From the NCBI RefSeq assembly GCF_040219335.1, contig NZ_JAVJSQ010000019.1:124001-188000 (forward strand): DNA of 64,000 nt, in the 5' to 3' direction. The notes below the pieces were generated by a model. The model made no database searches and had not been told where the DNA came from. It was given only the letters and a program-made list of their open reading frames with translations. A program made the translations under genes and the position numbers. Shown piece by piece: positions 17,347 to 26,496 of this stretch (positions are counted from its first letter, which is position 1; the number at the start of each line of letters is the position of its first letter). The stretch comes from Gimesia sp. (lineage in GTDB: Bacteria; Planctomycetota; Planctomycetia; Planctomycetales; Planctomycetaceae).

Positions 17347-18027
17347 ATGATCTTTGAAATGTCGAATTCTATTTATAAAAAGTCTACCGGATTCACGGAT
17401 GTTCTGATCAGCTTGATTCTCCTGTCAGCGATTCTGGACGGAGTGGCGGTTGTCAAGAATTATCAGCAGTATGAACTGCTGATGTCTGCGAAGAATGGTG
17501 TGGATGTGAAGATGGATGAAGCAGGTTCCCTTCTGGTGCATCTCTTTCTGATCAATGTGACGCAACTGGGGTTCAACATTGTTCTCGGGATACTGTTTCT
17601 GATGTGGGTCTATCGAATGTGTCGTAATGCGCACTGTGTGGAAGCCGGTAAACCAACGGCTTCGCCGGTCTGGGCGGCAGGGGTTTATTTGATTCCGGTG
17701 TTGAATATGTGGAAGCCCTATCTGATTATGAAAGAGATCTACGAAGCCTTCAGACAGCGACCGAGCGACAGCAAAGTACTACCGTTCTGGTGGTCTGCGT
17801 GGGTGCTGAGCAATGTTGTCGGATGTTTTACATCACACTATATGTCGCGTGCTGAAACACTGGATGAACTGCTGGTGGCCAGTCGCTGGGGGATTGCGTT
17901 AGACGCATCGCTGATCATTCTCAATATCGCGGCGGCCCTGATGGTTTATGTGGTGAATGAGGCGTCTGTCGAGTGGCATGAAGTAACGCAATACAAAGAT
18001 CTGGGAGTCTACTGGGAACTGGTCTGA
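17347..18027 (+). CDS. DUF4328 membrane protein, second copy
   Basis: About 226 residues from ATG 17347 (AAGAAAGAG just upstream); ATG 17359 is an alternative that aligns with the first copy. It shows FLMWVYRMCRNAHCVEAGK, PVWAAGVYLIPVLNMWKPY and a last segment ASLIILNIAAALMVYVV, the same layout as the copy at 15851. Paralogy shows a duplication of a D-X unit. It is followed after 24 nt by an X-family gene. Confidence 0.75.
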   Translation: MIFEMSNSIYKKSTGFTDVLISLILLSAILDGVAVVKNYQQYELLMSAKNGVDVKMDEAGSLLVHLFLINVTQLGFNIVLGILFLMWVYRMCRNAHCVEAGKPTASPVWAAGVYLIPVLNMWKPYLIMKEIYEAFRQRPSDSKVLPFWWSAWVLSNVVGCFTSHYMSRAETLDELLVASRWGIALDASLIILNIAAALMVYVVNEASVEWHEVTQYKDLGVYWELV

Positions 18028-18051
18028 GCTGGATCAGAATGGGAGTATGAT

Positions 18052-18831
18052 ATGGATGGCGATCTGCTGATATTAAAAGAACCAGTGACTGCAAAATATG
18101 TGCTGTCGGTGTTTCGGGAACAGCATCGACTCTATTTTCTGCTTGATTATAATATGCTCCCGCGAGAGGAATTGACCAGCGAATCGACGGTTGAAGAGTG
18201 GCGGGAACAGATGGACCTGCTTGACTGGCGGCCTCTGGGTCAGGCGGAGAATGAACTCTGGGAGATCAATCTGCCGGATGAAGAATGGAAGCAGGTGCTG
18301 GAGCCCGAGGATGAGAAAACTCTGGGAGGTGTGTGTGAGTTGATCGCCCGGCATGCATCTGCCCCCGTGATTCGTGACGAGACGTTTTTCGGGAAACCAT
18401 GTCGCCCTGCCTCGGCGTTTCTGACGATCCAGGCTCTGTTACAGGAAGCTGGCGCGGATGTGTCTGAGATTTCGCCTTCGACAGATTTGAGTGAGTATTC
18501 TTATCAGTATGGCCGGACCTTCCTTTATAAAGTTGCCAATCTGTCGCCGGGGACTCTCCCCCGACCTGAGATTCTGAATGGGGATTCGTATCGAGGGGCC
18601 GATCTGAGCCTGCTCTGGATGACGGGGACGCTGCCTTTCGCGTTGATGTTTTCTCTGGGGATCGGGAGTCCCTGGTTCCTGTTAATTCCCGGAGTGTTTT
18701 TCCTGATGTATCTGCTGTTTCGCTGGGAACTTCAGCTGCTGGGAGGCAAACAGTTGAAATTTGGTGAACTGAAAACTTTTCGTGATCTGGCGGAACTGAT
18801 GGCAGCCGAGGCACCGGTAGTGCGGGTGTGA
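18052..18831 (+). CDS. X-family membrane protein 2 (unassigned)
   Basis: 259 residues with the same plan as the X-family protein at 16563: an N-terminal soluble half, the block FFGKPCRPASAFLTIQALLQ with EAGADVSEISPSTDLSEY, LSPGTLPRPE, two membrane helices (LLWMTGTLPFALMFSLGIG and WFLLIPGVFFLMYLLF), and a C-terminal FGELKTFRDLAELMA. The gene follows its D partner closely. Its TGA (18829-18831) overlaps a GTG at 18828, but the next gene probably starts at ATG 18846. Confidence 0.65.
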   Translation: MDGDLLILKEPVTAKYVLSVFREQHRLYFLLDYNMLPREELTSESTVEEWREQMDLLDWRPLGQAENELWEINLPDEEWKQVLEPEDEKTLGGVCELIARHASAPVIRDETFFGKPCRPASAFLTIQALLQEAGADVSEISPSTDLSEYSYQYGRTFLYKVANLSPGTLPRPEILNGDSYRGADLSLLWMTGTLPFALMFSLGIGSPWFLLIPGVFFLMYLLFRWELQLLGGKQLKFGELKTFRDLAELMAAEAPVVRV

Positions 18832-18845
18832 TTAAGGAAACTCAG

Positions 18846-19610
18846 ATGGAAGTGACAGAGTGTATCGAACGCGTGCCGGCGACGCCGGAGTATGTGCTGG
18901 ACGTGCTGCAGGACTGGTATCGGACTGAATATTATTGCGAGTATGGTCGCTTTCCGCAGACGGAGTTTCAGTTTGAGACGACGGTGGATGACTGGGATTG
19001 TGAGCTGGGCTATGAATTTTACAGCTGGAAGGATCTGGCCCGATATCTAAATACGATGTGGCGACTGGAACTCGGCCAGCAGGTGTGGAAGGAAGTGCTG
19101 TACCCAGAAGAAGATCAGACATTGCGGGGTGTGTGTGAGTTGATTGCCCGGCATGTGACGGTGCCGGTGATCCGGGAAGAGACGTATTTCGGGAAGCCGT
19201 GCCGCCCTGCTTCGGCGTTTCAGGCGATTCGGGGACTGTTGGAGGCGGACGGCGTTGATGTGTCAGACGTCGGTCCTGCGACGGATCTGGGGCCCTATCT
19301 GAAAACGCATTTTAGCGCGCTGGTCGGCTCCCTGCTCTTACTGGTACCGGGGCGACTGCCCGGGGTGCGCGTGGTGCGTACGACGCTGCAAAGGGTGCTG
19401 AATCGAATCATCTTCTGTTTGATTGGGCTGTGGGTGGCTGGGATACCGCTGGCGTGTGTGGAGCCGCGGGTGTTGTATCTGTTTTTGATCCTGGTTCCCC
19501 TTTATCTGGTGGTGCACTTCATTGCTTATCGACTGCGACCAGCCCGCATTGAGCTGGGGGAACTGCAGACATTTCGGGAACTGGCGGAACTGGTGGCGGG
19601 GACTACCTGA
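18846..19610 (+). CDS. X-family membrane protein 3 (unassigned), no D partner
   Basis: 254 residues from ATG 18846, preceded by AAGGAAA; a GTG at 18828 in frame overlaps the previous stop. The opening RVPATPEYVLDVLQDWYRTE is close to that of copy 1, and the block YFGKPCRPASAFQAIRGLL matches copy 2. Two membrane helices and the ending GELQTFRELAELVAG are conserved. It closes the array and is followed by the 1.07-kb gap. Confidence 0.65.
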   Translation: MEVTECIERVPATPEYVLDVLQDWYRTEYYCEYGRFPQTEFQFETTVDDWDCELGYEFYSWKDLARYLNTMWRLELGQQVWKEVLYPEEDQTLRGVCELIARHVTVPVIREETYFGKPCRPASAFQAIRGLLEADGVDVSDVGPATDLGPYLKTHFSALVGSLLLLVPGRLPGVRVVRTTLQRVLNRIIFCLIGLWVAGIPLACVEPRVLYLFLILVPLYLVVHFIAYRLRPARIELGELQTFRELAELVAGTT

Positions 19611-19611
19611 G

Positions 19612-20683
19612 TGATAGAGCGATGTCAGATCAATACCTGATCACTGTGGGGCGAGCCCAAAGTACCACCCGGGTAGCGTAATCAATGTGCAAAAAAGAGC
19701 AGGAACTGGTCTCACCGGGGCTGACGCTCTGCGGCTCATGGTTTTCACTGCTGCACTGCAGTGGTATCTGGTTTTCAGCTACGTGTGATGGGGGACATTT
19801 CGTATCATTGGCTGCTGAGTGAGGTGACGACGTTGGTTGGCGGGACTTTGGGTTGGTGCGTTGTCCTTCCCGTTGCATGAATGCACTGACCGTTTCCTGT
19901 GGTCTGCGACCACCCCGAATTGCATTCGGGGTCACCCTGTTTTATGTATCAGGCCTGTTTTACAGAGAGCTGTTCCGGTAAGGGAGACGGGCTCTGCTGC
20001 TGACTGCGATAATGGCGAATGGCAAAGGAATGGTGTTGGTCATGAAAGTGATCCTGATGTTGTTGAGCTGGTTCATTCTCGATCCGTTCTGCCGAATGAG
20101 GCTGTTGGTGGTGATGATCAATAGAAATGATTTTGTGGAACGACAGGTGGGCGTCAAGAGGGAATTGTGCTTTGAGTACTTCGGGAAATGCAGTGAGTAT
20201 TCAGTGAGTTGCCTGCGAAACAGGTTGAATGTGCTCCGAAATGATTTGAAATCATACGAGACAGGGCGAACCGATGCGGGTTGTTCCGGTGAAAAACTGG
20301 AAAAATCGACGGTGATTCAGGTGAACTCCGGGCACTTAAGCGTCGTGTTCCAGTGCACGCATCGTCCGCCTCGCGCGCGAAGCACAATTGCAACACTTTA
20401 CGATTCGGAGAGTGACGATCAAGTGCAATCTGAGCATGTACCGGTGAGCCAGGTTCAGTGATAAAAATGATTGACGAAGTAGAACAGGCGGTTTGTGATT
20501 GACGAGATAATTTAATCCGGATTCGGGCCGACTGCGTTGATGCTAAAGGGAAGTCAGAAAATGAACCGGTTTCTATTCCTGATGTGGCGCGAAGCTCACT
20601 TTGGCAGTGCTGTTCTGATATGATAATTACTGAATGAAAATATACGTTTGAGTAGCCGATGTGATTCGGCGGGAGAGAGTTTC
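19612..20683. other. 1.07-kb stretch without a convincing gene
   Basis: The frames open here (a 101-residue one on the minus strand at 19630-19935, a 149-residue one on the plus strand at 20012-20461) lack recognisable motifs, and their codon use does not look coding, so I do not call them. The stretch holds a pair of adjacent hairpins at 19899-19932. It could be a decayed gene, a dispersed repeat or an RNA gene. Confidence 0.5.
19899..19932. repeat. Two adjacent hairpins with identical TGC loops
   Basis: GTGGTC-TGC-GACCAC at 19899-19913, followed at once by ACCCCGAAT-TGC-ATTCGGGGT at 19912-19932 (the two share bases at the join). Stems of 6 and 9 bp are perfect. Such twin palindromes are typical of REP-like elements or terminators; only a weak TTTT follows. 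Confidence 0.5.
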
Positions 20684-21214
20684 ATGCAAAAAGAAGATGT
20701 GGCTTATATTGGTTGTCGACTGGTGGGGCTGTTCTATGCAATGAAGGCGCTGGAGACGGTGGCATCGTTCGTGATGATGATTGTGGCCTTCAGAGCGGGG
20801 GCTGAATTTCCGGCATCGAAGGCGGCGATGTTTTATATGCAACTGATGCCGTTCACGTTTTATACGATTGCGGCCTGCATGCTCTGGTTTGGAGCCGGGA
20901 CAATTGTCAAATATCTGCTGCCGGAGTGTGATACTAAAGCTTCCTCCTCCAAACCAACTGTCGAGCAGATTCAATCGGTGCTGTTTTCCGCAGTGGGGCT
21001 GCTGGTGCTGACCTGGGGAATCACAGATTTAGGGAACGTACTGTTTCAACTGTTTCAGTTGAAAAAAGCCAGCAATTATGCCGTGATTTCCACGACGCTG
21101 CAGGCCCAGTGTGTGGCGGTGGCCTGCCGGCTGTTGCTGGGGTTCTTACTGGTGTTTGGTTCGCGTGGATTGAGCGGTCTGTTGACACGGCTGAGGCAGC
21201 CTGAGCTCAGGTGA
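20684..21214 (+). CDS. Four-helix membrane protein, function unknown
   Basis: 176 residues from ATG 20684, chosen for GGGAGAG upstream; the frame opens at 20648. Four hydrophobic segments are visible (near residues 10-35, 50-78, 100-120 and 140-165), with short loops and no charged motif that suggests transport. TTGGCA at 20601 and GATAAT at 20622 may be its promoter, but the spacing of 15 nt is short. It is isolated between the gap and the histidine kinase. Confidence 0.55.
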   Translation: MQKEDVAYIGCRLVGLFYAMKALETVASFVMMIVAFRAGAEFPASKAAMFYMQLMPFTFYTIAACMLWFGAGTIVKYLLPECDTKASSSKPTVEQIQSVLFSAVGLLVLTWGITDLGNVLFQLFQLKKASNYAVISTTLQAQCVAVACRLLLGFLLVFGSRGLSGLLTRLRQPELR

Positions 21215-21471
21215 AAGTCACTGTTCGTATTACGCAGAGTTTTCATGGCCGAAATCAGCAGCGACGATAGATGTAATCTGATCCGAAATTTCCGTTGAAC
21301 CCCAAAGTGGTATTGGTCTGTTGTTAATTCGGATTAAAATGTCCCGTAGTAAATGTTATCGTGAGAACCCCGATTGTGAGTATGTGTGAGGTTGCGTACT
21401 GATGAGATGATTTTGATTCTCATCCAGAGAGTGTCCCAGTTTGTTTTAATCACGATCCTGTTGGGAGTGAG

Positions 21472-24400
21472 GTGCTTGTGCAGCGGTCATCAGAAACCTT
21501 ACCTGAGGTCAGGTTGATCCTGGAACTGATCAGCAAAGGGCACTCCCTCACAGATACTCTGACGACACTGGTCGAATATCTGGAATCGAAGTGCGAGGAC
21601 ATGGTCTGTTCGATTCTGCTGGTGGATGAAGAAAACCGACTGCGCAACGGCGCTACGCTGCATCTGCCGGAGGAGTATGTCCGACTGACCGATGGGGTAC
21701 TAATAGGTCCGGAGGTGGGTTCGTGTGGTGCGGCTGCCTATCACAACAGGCAGGTTGTGGTGAAGGATATTGAGACGGACCCTCTCTGGAAAGACTATAA
21801 AGACCTGGCTTTGAAACATGATCTGCGCGCCTGCTGGTCGACCCCGATTCGTTCTTCGACGGGAGCCGTATTGGGAACGTTTGCGATTTATTATCACAAA
21901 CCGGGGGAGCCGACCGATTATCACCGGCATCTGATCGAACAGGCGGTTTACCTGGCAGCGATTGCGATCGAGCATGTCCGGATTGAAGCAGACTTACAGA
22001 AAAGCGAACAGGAGTCTCATCGGCTGCGGCAGCATCTGCAGGAGGCGATCGAATCGTTGACCGAGGGTATCGTAATTTATGATTCGGATGATCGGCTGGT
22101 GATGTGTAATTCGAAGTACCTGGAGATCTATAGTGAGAGTCGGGATATCCTGGTGCCTGGACAGCGTTTCGAGGATCACATCCGGATTTCAGCCTACCGG
22201 GGACAGGTAGCTGATGCGGTCGGCCGGGAAGAAGAATGGATTAAGGAACGAATATGCCAGCACCAGAATCCTGCAGGCAGTTTTCGCCAGAAATTGTGCA
22301 ATGGGCGCTGGCTAAAGATTTCCGAACAGAGGACGGCAGAAGGAGGCATCTCTGGAGTTCGGACTGATATTACCCAGCAGGTGCTGTATGAAGAGAAATT
22401 GCGGAAATCGATTCACCTGATCGAGACTATCCGCAAGCTGCTGTCACAATACATCTCTGATACGAATCCGGATAAGGTGTTTGACGATCTGTTGCAGACG
22501 TTTTTAAATATCACAGAAAGTGAGTCCGGTTTTTTTGGAGAAGTCCGTCAAACAAAAGCGGGGATGTATGAACTGATTCCCCGGGCAAGCTGTTATCGCG
22601 CATCACTGACTGCTGACTGGGATTGTGCGGAAGTCGAGAAGAATCGGACCCGGAAATTCTTTGAACAGCAGGGATTGTTTGAACGGATCATAACAGACAA
22701 AGAGTCGCTGATTGTTAACGATATTCAGAGGGCTTACGAGGGTGACACTACGGCAGCGGGTAGATCTGATGTCGGTGTGATTAAATCGTTTCTGGTGCTC
22801 CCCGTTTTCTCCCAGGGAGAACTTTCAGGTGTAGCGGGAATCGCAAATTGTCCGTCTGGTTATGACGCAACTCTGATTGAGTTTATCAAACCACTGCTGG
22901 CTGCTGCGGGGACGCTGCTCACCGATTATCGGAATGAAGTCAGGCGACAGGAGAATGAACGGGCGCTGCAAATCTCGGAAGAGCGATTTTCCAAAATCTT
23001 TCGACTCAACCCGATTGCCAAGGGAATTCTGAGTCTGTCGACAGGCTCTGTAATCGATGTCAACGAATCATTCCTGACGACCACGCGTTATCAACGCGAA
23101 GAGGTGGTTGGGAAAACGATCCATGAACTGCAGTTCTTTCCCGATGCCAGTTACTGGGAAGAGATCATTCAGAGTGTGTGTGAAAACGGGCACGTCTATG
23201 AGCAGGAAATAGTAGCACTCATCAATGGTGGTGAAAAAAGGATCATGGACTGTTCCGCCTGGATTATTGAAAGTGACGATGAACCGCTGTTGCTGTTAAT
23301 GATCAAGGATCTGACGGAACAGCGACAGACCGAAGAACAAAATCGGCAGATGCAGATTCAACTGCAACACAGCCAGAAAATCAAAGCGATCGGACAACTG
23401 GCAGCGGGAGTGGCGCACGAGTTTAATAATATTCTGGTTGGGATCAATTTGAATGCAGAGCTCATGTTGCTGACGCCTGAGGAACAGATTCGGGAAGACT
23501 TTCGGGAACCCTTGCGGGAAATTCAAAAGTCAGGCGAACGTGCTGCAGAGCTCGTCAAACAACTGCTGGCTTTCGGACGAAAGAAAGCCCCGAATACTTC
23601 CTGGTTTGATGTAAATGCACTGATCATGAATCATCGTGCCATGATTCAACGGATCCTGGGAGGTTCCGTTAAACTGATCCTGGATCTGTCACCCATGGCT
23701 GGGATGGTCTGGGCGGATGAAGCCGAGATCGAGCAGGCGTTGATGAATCTGGTCGTCAATGCGCGAGACGCGGTGGCTTCAGGCGGCGAGCTTATTTTAG
23801 GAACACAGAATGTGAATCTCACCGCAGCTCAGATGGCTGATCAGAATGGATGTCTGCCTGGAAGTTATACGCTCCTGACTGTGGCGGATACTGGTTGTGG
23901 GATGACACCCGAAGTTCTGGAGCGAATTTTTGAACCGTTTTTCACAACCAAGCCTGCAGCGGAAGGAACCGGACTGGGGTTATCCACCGTGCAGCGGAAT
24001 CTGTCTGACAATGGTGGATTTATATCGGTGGATAGCCAACCGGAAGAAGGGACTCAATTTCGGGTCTACTTACCGCAGGATCAACGCATCAAGGCAACCG
24101 AAACCAGGCAGACCGAAACTCCCACGAACAATAAGCAGATGGCCGGTGGTTCGGAAACAATTCTGGTCTGCGATGACGAACCGATTGTGCTGTCGACGAT
24201 ATCAGCACTATTGAGTCGACTGGGGTATAAGGTGCTCCGAGCACTGGGGCCGGTGGAGGCGCTGAAAACTGTCGAAACGCATACCGAAGCGATATCGCTT
24301 TTATGTACCGACTTTAACATGCCTCAGATCAATGGCGTGGAACTGGCGCAGCGATTGACGGGGATGCGTCCCGGCTTGAAGGTGGTCTATTTATCGGGGA

Positions 24401-24528
24401 TTGCAGAGAAGATCCCGGCTTCCGCGCTGACTGGTGGCAGCCTGGTCATCCAGAAGCCAGCCAACCTGGGAGAACTATCGGTCGTCATCCGACAGGTTCT
24501 GGATGAGGGGGCAAACCAGAAGGTCTGA
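21472..24528 (+). CDS. Hybrid sensor histidine kinase (GAF-PAS-GAF-PAS-HisKA-HATPase-REC)
   Basis: 1018 residues, GTG start with GGGAGTGAGG just upstream (a second GTG at 21478 is close). There is no membrane segment, so it is a cytosolic sensor. Domains are GAF (about 10-165), PAS (190-305, ending in GISGVRTDITQ), a second GAF (320-490), PAS (505-620), and a kinase core with H-box GVAHEFNN (His649), N-box VVNARDAV, DTGCGMTPEVLERIFEPFFTT and GTGLGLSTV. A C-terminal receiver has VCDDEP, phospho-acceptor Asp947 in CTDFNMPQ and Lys in IQKPAN. All catalytic residues are present. Output is probably phosphorelay to another protein, and no partner gene is adjacent. Confidence 0.9.
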   Translation: MLVQRSSETLPEVRLILELISKGHSLTDTLTTLVEYLESKCEDMVCSILLVDEENRLRNGATLHLPEEYVRLTDGVLIGPEVGSCGAAAYHNRQVVVKDIETDPLWKDYKDLALKHDLRACWSTPIRSSTGAVLGTFAIYYHKPGEPTDYHRHLIEQAVYLAAIAIEHVRIEADLQKSEQESHRLRQHLQEAIESLTEGIVIYDSDDRLVMCNSKYLEIYSESRDILVPGQRFEDHIRISAYRGQVADAVGREEEWIKERICQHQNPAGSFRQKLCNGRWLKISEQRTAEGGISGVRTDITQQVLYEEKLRKSIHLIETIRKLLSQYISDTNPDKVFDDLLQTFLNITESESGFFGEVRQTKAGMYELIPRASCYRASLTADWDCAEVEKNRTRKFFEQQGLFERIITDKESLIVNDIQRAYEGDTTAAGRSDVGVIKSFLVLPVFSQGELSGVAGIANCPSGYDATLIEFIKPLLAAAGTLLTDYRNEVRRQENERALQISEERFSKIFRLNPIAKGILSLSTGSVIDVNESFLTTTRYQREEVVGKTIHELQFFPDASYWEEIIQSVCENGHVYEQEIVALINGGEKRIMDCSAWIIESDDEPLLLLMIKDLTEQRQTEEQNRQMQIQLQHSQKIKAIGQLAAGVAHEFNNILVGINLNAELMLLTPEEQIREDFREPLREIQKSGERAAELVKQLLAFGRKKAPNTSWFDVNALIMNHRAMIQRILGGSVKLILDLSPMAGMVWADEAEIEQALMNLVVNARDAVASGGELILGTQNVNLTAAQMADQNGCLPGSYTLLTVADTGCGMTPEVLERIFEPFFTTKPAAEGTGLGLSTVQRNLSDNGGFISVDSQPEEGTQFRVYLPQDQRIKATETRQTETPTNNKQMAGGSETILVCDDEPIVLSTISALLSRLGYKVLRALGPVEALKTVETHTEAISLLCTDFNMPQINGVELAQRLTGMRPGLKVVYLSGIAEKIPASALTGGSLVIQKPANLGELSVVIRQVLDEGANQKV

Positions 24529-24559
24529 ATCAGCTTCGGAAGCATAAGATCTGAGAGGG

Positions 24560-25501
24560 ATGACTTTGAAACGTTTCTTTATAATGTTCTTTCTGTATGC
24601 TGCCTGTGATTCTGTTGCGATAGCGCAGACCCCCTCGGAGTATTCTGATTGGACTGTGAATTCCGACCAGATGCCTCGTTTGCAAGAAATTGAACGTGGT
24701 GCTCCCTATTCGCTGACATTTCGTCTGGGGCATATCATTTTTACTTATGATCCAGATGCCAGAATGCGCAAGGGACTGGATAAGCAGCCCGTGGCGCTGG
24801 AATCGATGGTGCGGGTAGGGAAGGCGGTCAAGGTTTCTGAGCCGGATGCCGCATTTCGAGCGCTGGTCCATCAGCAACTGGGGCAGAAGCAGACATTTCA
24901 GTTCCAAAAAGCGCAGTTGACCAACTGGCTGGATGTGGGATCTGAGTGGGAGGTATCCTGGAAAATGTTTCCGCTCTATGGAGGCCTGGCGGAAGGTCCT
25001 GAGCAAATTCCGGTGCTGGTAGATTCGCAAGGTGCCTTGATTCCGCATGACCGTTATTTGATCGATTCGATACCGTTATTGTTGCCGAAACCGGAGATCG
25101 ATCCTGAACAGAATCCCCGGTACCGGAAAACCGAGCGTCCCCGGATCTGGCCTTGTGCAAAGCTGAAGCTGGAAGCAGCAGATATCAGGCCCGAAAAAAG
25201 ACTGGATTCAGATGAAATCGAGAAACGGGCGCGGCAGGCTTTTGATGACATGATCGACCGGCTGCATGAGGTCAGCAAGGCGGAGTCGTTTCAGTTTCGG
25301 TTTGTGAATCTGCAGAGAGCGCGGTTGCCCTGGAGTCTTAACTCTGAGGGGCAGATTGAGTACTTACACGTCTGGGCAGTTAATTTTCAGGAGGTACGGA
25401 CAGAGAAACTGAAAACGCCCCCGGAGCTGTTCACGGTGTGGGTGAAAGAGGATGGAACGGTCGCCGATTTAGGACCGATCGACGAGCGGGACAGGAATTG
25501 A
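24560..25501 (+). CDS. Secreted hypothetical protein, first of a tandem pair
   Basis: 313 residues with a signal peptide (KRFFIMFFLYAACDSVAIAQ). The ATG at 24560 directly abuts its AGAGGG, so a TTG at 24566, six bases after it, may be the real start. Shared with the next gene are a GHIIFTYDP-type strand, an FRALVHQQL helix, a WEVSWKMFPLYGG strand and a C-terminal YLHVWAVNFQEVR with FTVWVKEDGTVADL. No family is recognised. The last segment resembles a C-terminal beta-rich partner-binding domain, but this is guesswork. Confidence 0.6.
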   Translation: MTLKRFFIMFFLYAACDSVAIAQTPSEYSDWTVNSDQMPRLQEIERGAPYSLTFRLGHIIFTYDPDARMRKGLDKQPVALESMVRVGKAVKVSEPDAAFRALVHQQLGQKQTFQFQKAQLTNWLDVGSEWEVSWKMFPLYGGLAEGPEQIPVLVDSQGALIPHDRYLIDSIPLLLPKPEIDPEQNPRYRKTERPRIWPCAKLKLEAADIRPEKRLDSDEIEKRARQAFDDMIDRLHEVSKAESFQFRFVNLQRARLPWSLNSEGQIEYLHVWAVNFQEVRTEKLKTPPELFTVWVKEDGTVADLGPIDERDRN

Positions 25502-25504
25502 ACC

Positions 25505-26392
25505 ATGCGAAATCTTATATTACTCACGCTGTTCCTGTCGGTTGTGGTATCGTCTGCGTGGGGAGATCCCGATCAGGAACAACCACCCGATCCGATGCTG
25601 GATAGCGGACAATTTTCTTATGGATCCGACCCGAATCTCTGTGATCTGGTCCCTGACGCCGACCCGGAGACATCCTTTGATATTGGACATGTGATCTTTG
25701 CTTATCCAGTGCCTTATCGTAAAGAAGGTGATCCACATCCTGTTCCTCTTGATTCCGTTGTGCCCGTTGCGCAAGTGATGAAGCTTGTCACTCCCGACAA
25801 AGCGCTCAAAGCACTCGTCAATCAGCAATTAAATTATAATCATGCATTCCATCTCAGTGAGGTAGAACTCGTCTCACTGAAACCGGTAGGTTATCGCTGG
25901 CAAGTCGTCTGGTTGCTTTTTCCAAGTCCGGGTGGTTTTTCAGGGGTGCCCTATCGTTATCGGGCGCTGGTTTCGGATCGGGGAAAGGTGATCCTGCCTG
26001 ATCTTTATATTTACGACGCCTACAGCTTGTCGGATTGGAGAGAAAGGCTGTGTTCTAATCTCCAGTTGAACGTGAAACCTGAAGCAGAGCAGAAGAAATT
26101 GTCTCAGCAGCAGATTGAGAGACGGGGGCGAAAGACGCTGGAGAAGTTTCTGAGGAAAGTGAAAGTCGCCCCCGGAAAGAAACCGGTAGAGTTTGAGTTT
26201 CTGAATTGTCGATCCCTCGACTTGCCGCTGAGCGTGGGAGTGGATGGAGAACTGCAGTACCTGAAAGTCTGGGGGGTTAATTTCAAGGAGGTGCGTGAAG
26301 CGGATGCGGATCAGACCGAGGAAATGTTTACGGTCTGGGTGTCCGAATATGGAGCCGTCTCCGAGTTGAAGCTCTTTTCCCGGGAATGGTAG
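25505..26392 (+). CDS. Secreted hypothetical protein, second of a tandem pair
   Basis: 295 residues with a signal peptide (NLILLTLFLSVVVSSAWG), starting 3 nt after the preceding stop. It is a diverged paralogue of the previous protein: GHVIFAYPVPYR, LKALVNQQLNYN, WQVVWLLFPSPGG, YLKVWGVNFKEVR and FTVWVSEYGAVSEL line up in the same order. The pair is clearly a tandem duplication. Function is unknown; both are probably exported and co-transcribed. Confidence 0.6.
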   Translation: MRNLILLTLFLSVVVSSAWGDPDQEQPPDPMLDSGQFSYGSDPNLCDLVPDADPETSFDIGHVIFAYPVPYRKEGDPHPVPLDSVVPVAQVMKLVTPDKALKALVNQQLNYNHAFHLSEVELVSLKPVGYRWQVVWLLFPSPGGFSGVPYRYRALVSDRGKVILPDLYIYDAYSLSDWRERLCSNLQLNVKPEAEQKKLSQQQIERRGRKTLEKFLRKVKVAPGKKPVEFEFLNCRSLDLPLSVGVDGELQYLKVWGVNFKEVREADADQTEEMFTVWVSEYGAVSELKLFSREW

Positions 26393-26496
26393 CGCCTGTT
26401 AGCTTCGGCATAGATCGGAGGCGAACCTGTGAGGCTTGCTGGCTGTCTTGTCGATGTCGTGTTTTTGTGTGAGAACTTAGCTAGGGATACAGCTTG

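Noticed and set aside
19630-19935. 101-residue minus-strand frame in the gap
   Set aside because: It is rich in Ser, Pro and Asn without motifs, and part of it is the twin hairpins. It may be a repeat-derived frame; not enough support to call a gene.
20012-20461. 149-residue plus-strand frame in the gap
   Set aside because: Codon use and composition look non-coding and no family pattern is seen.
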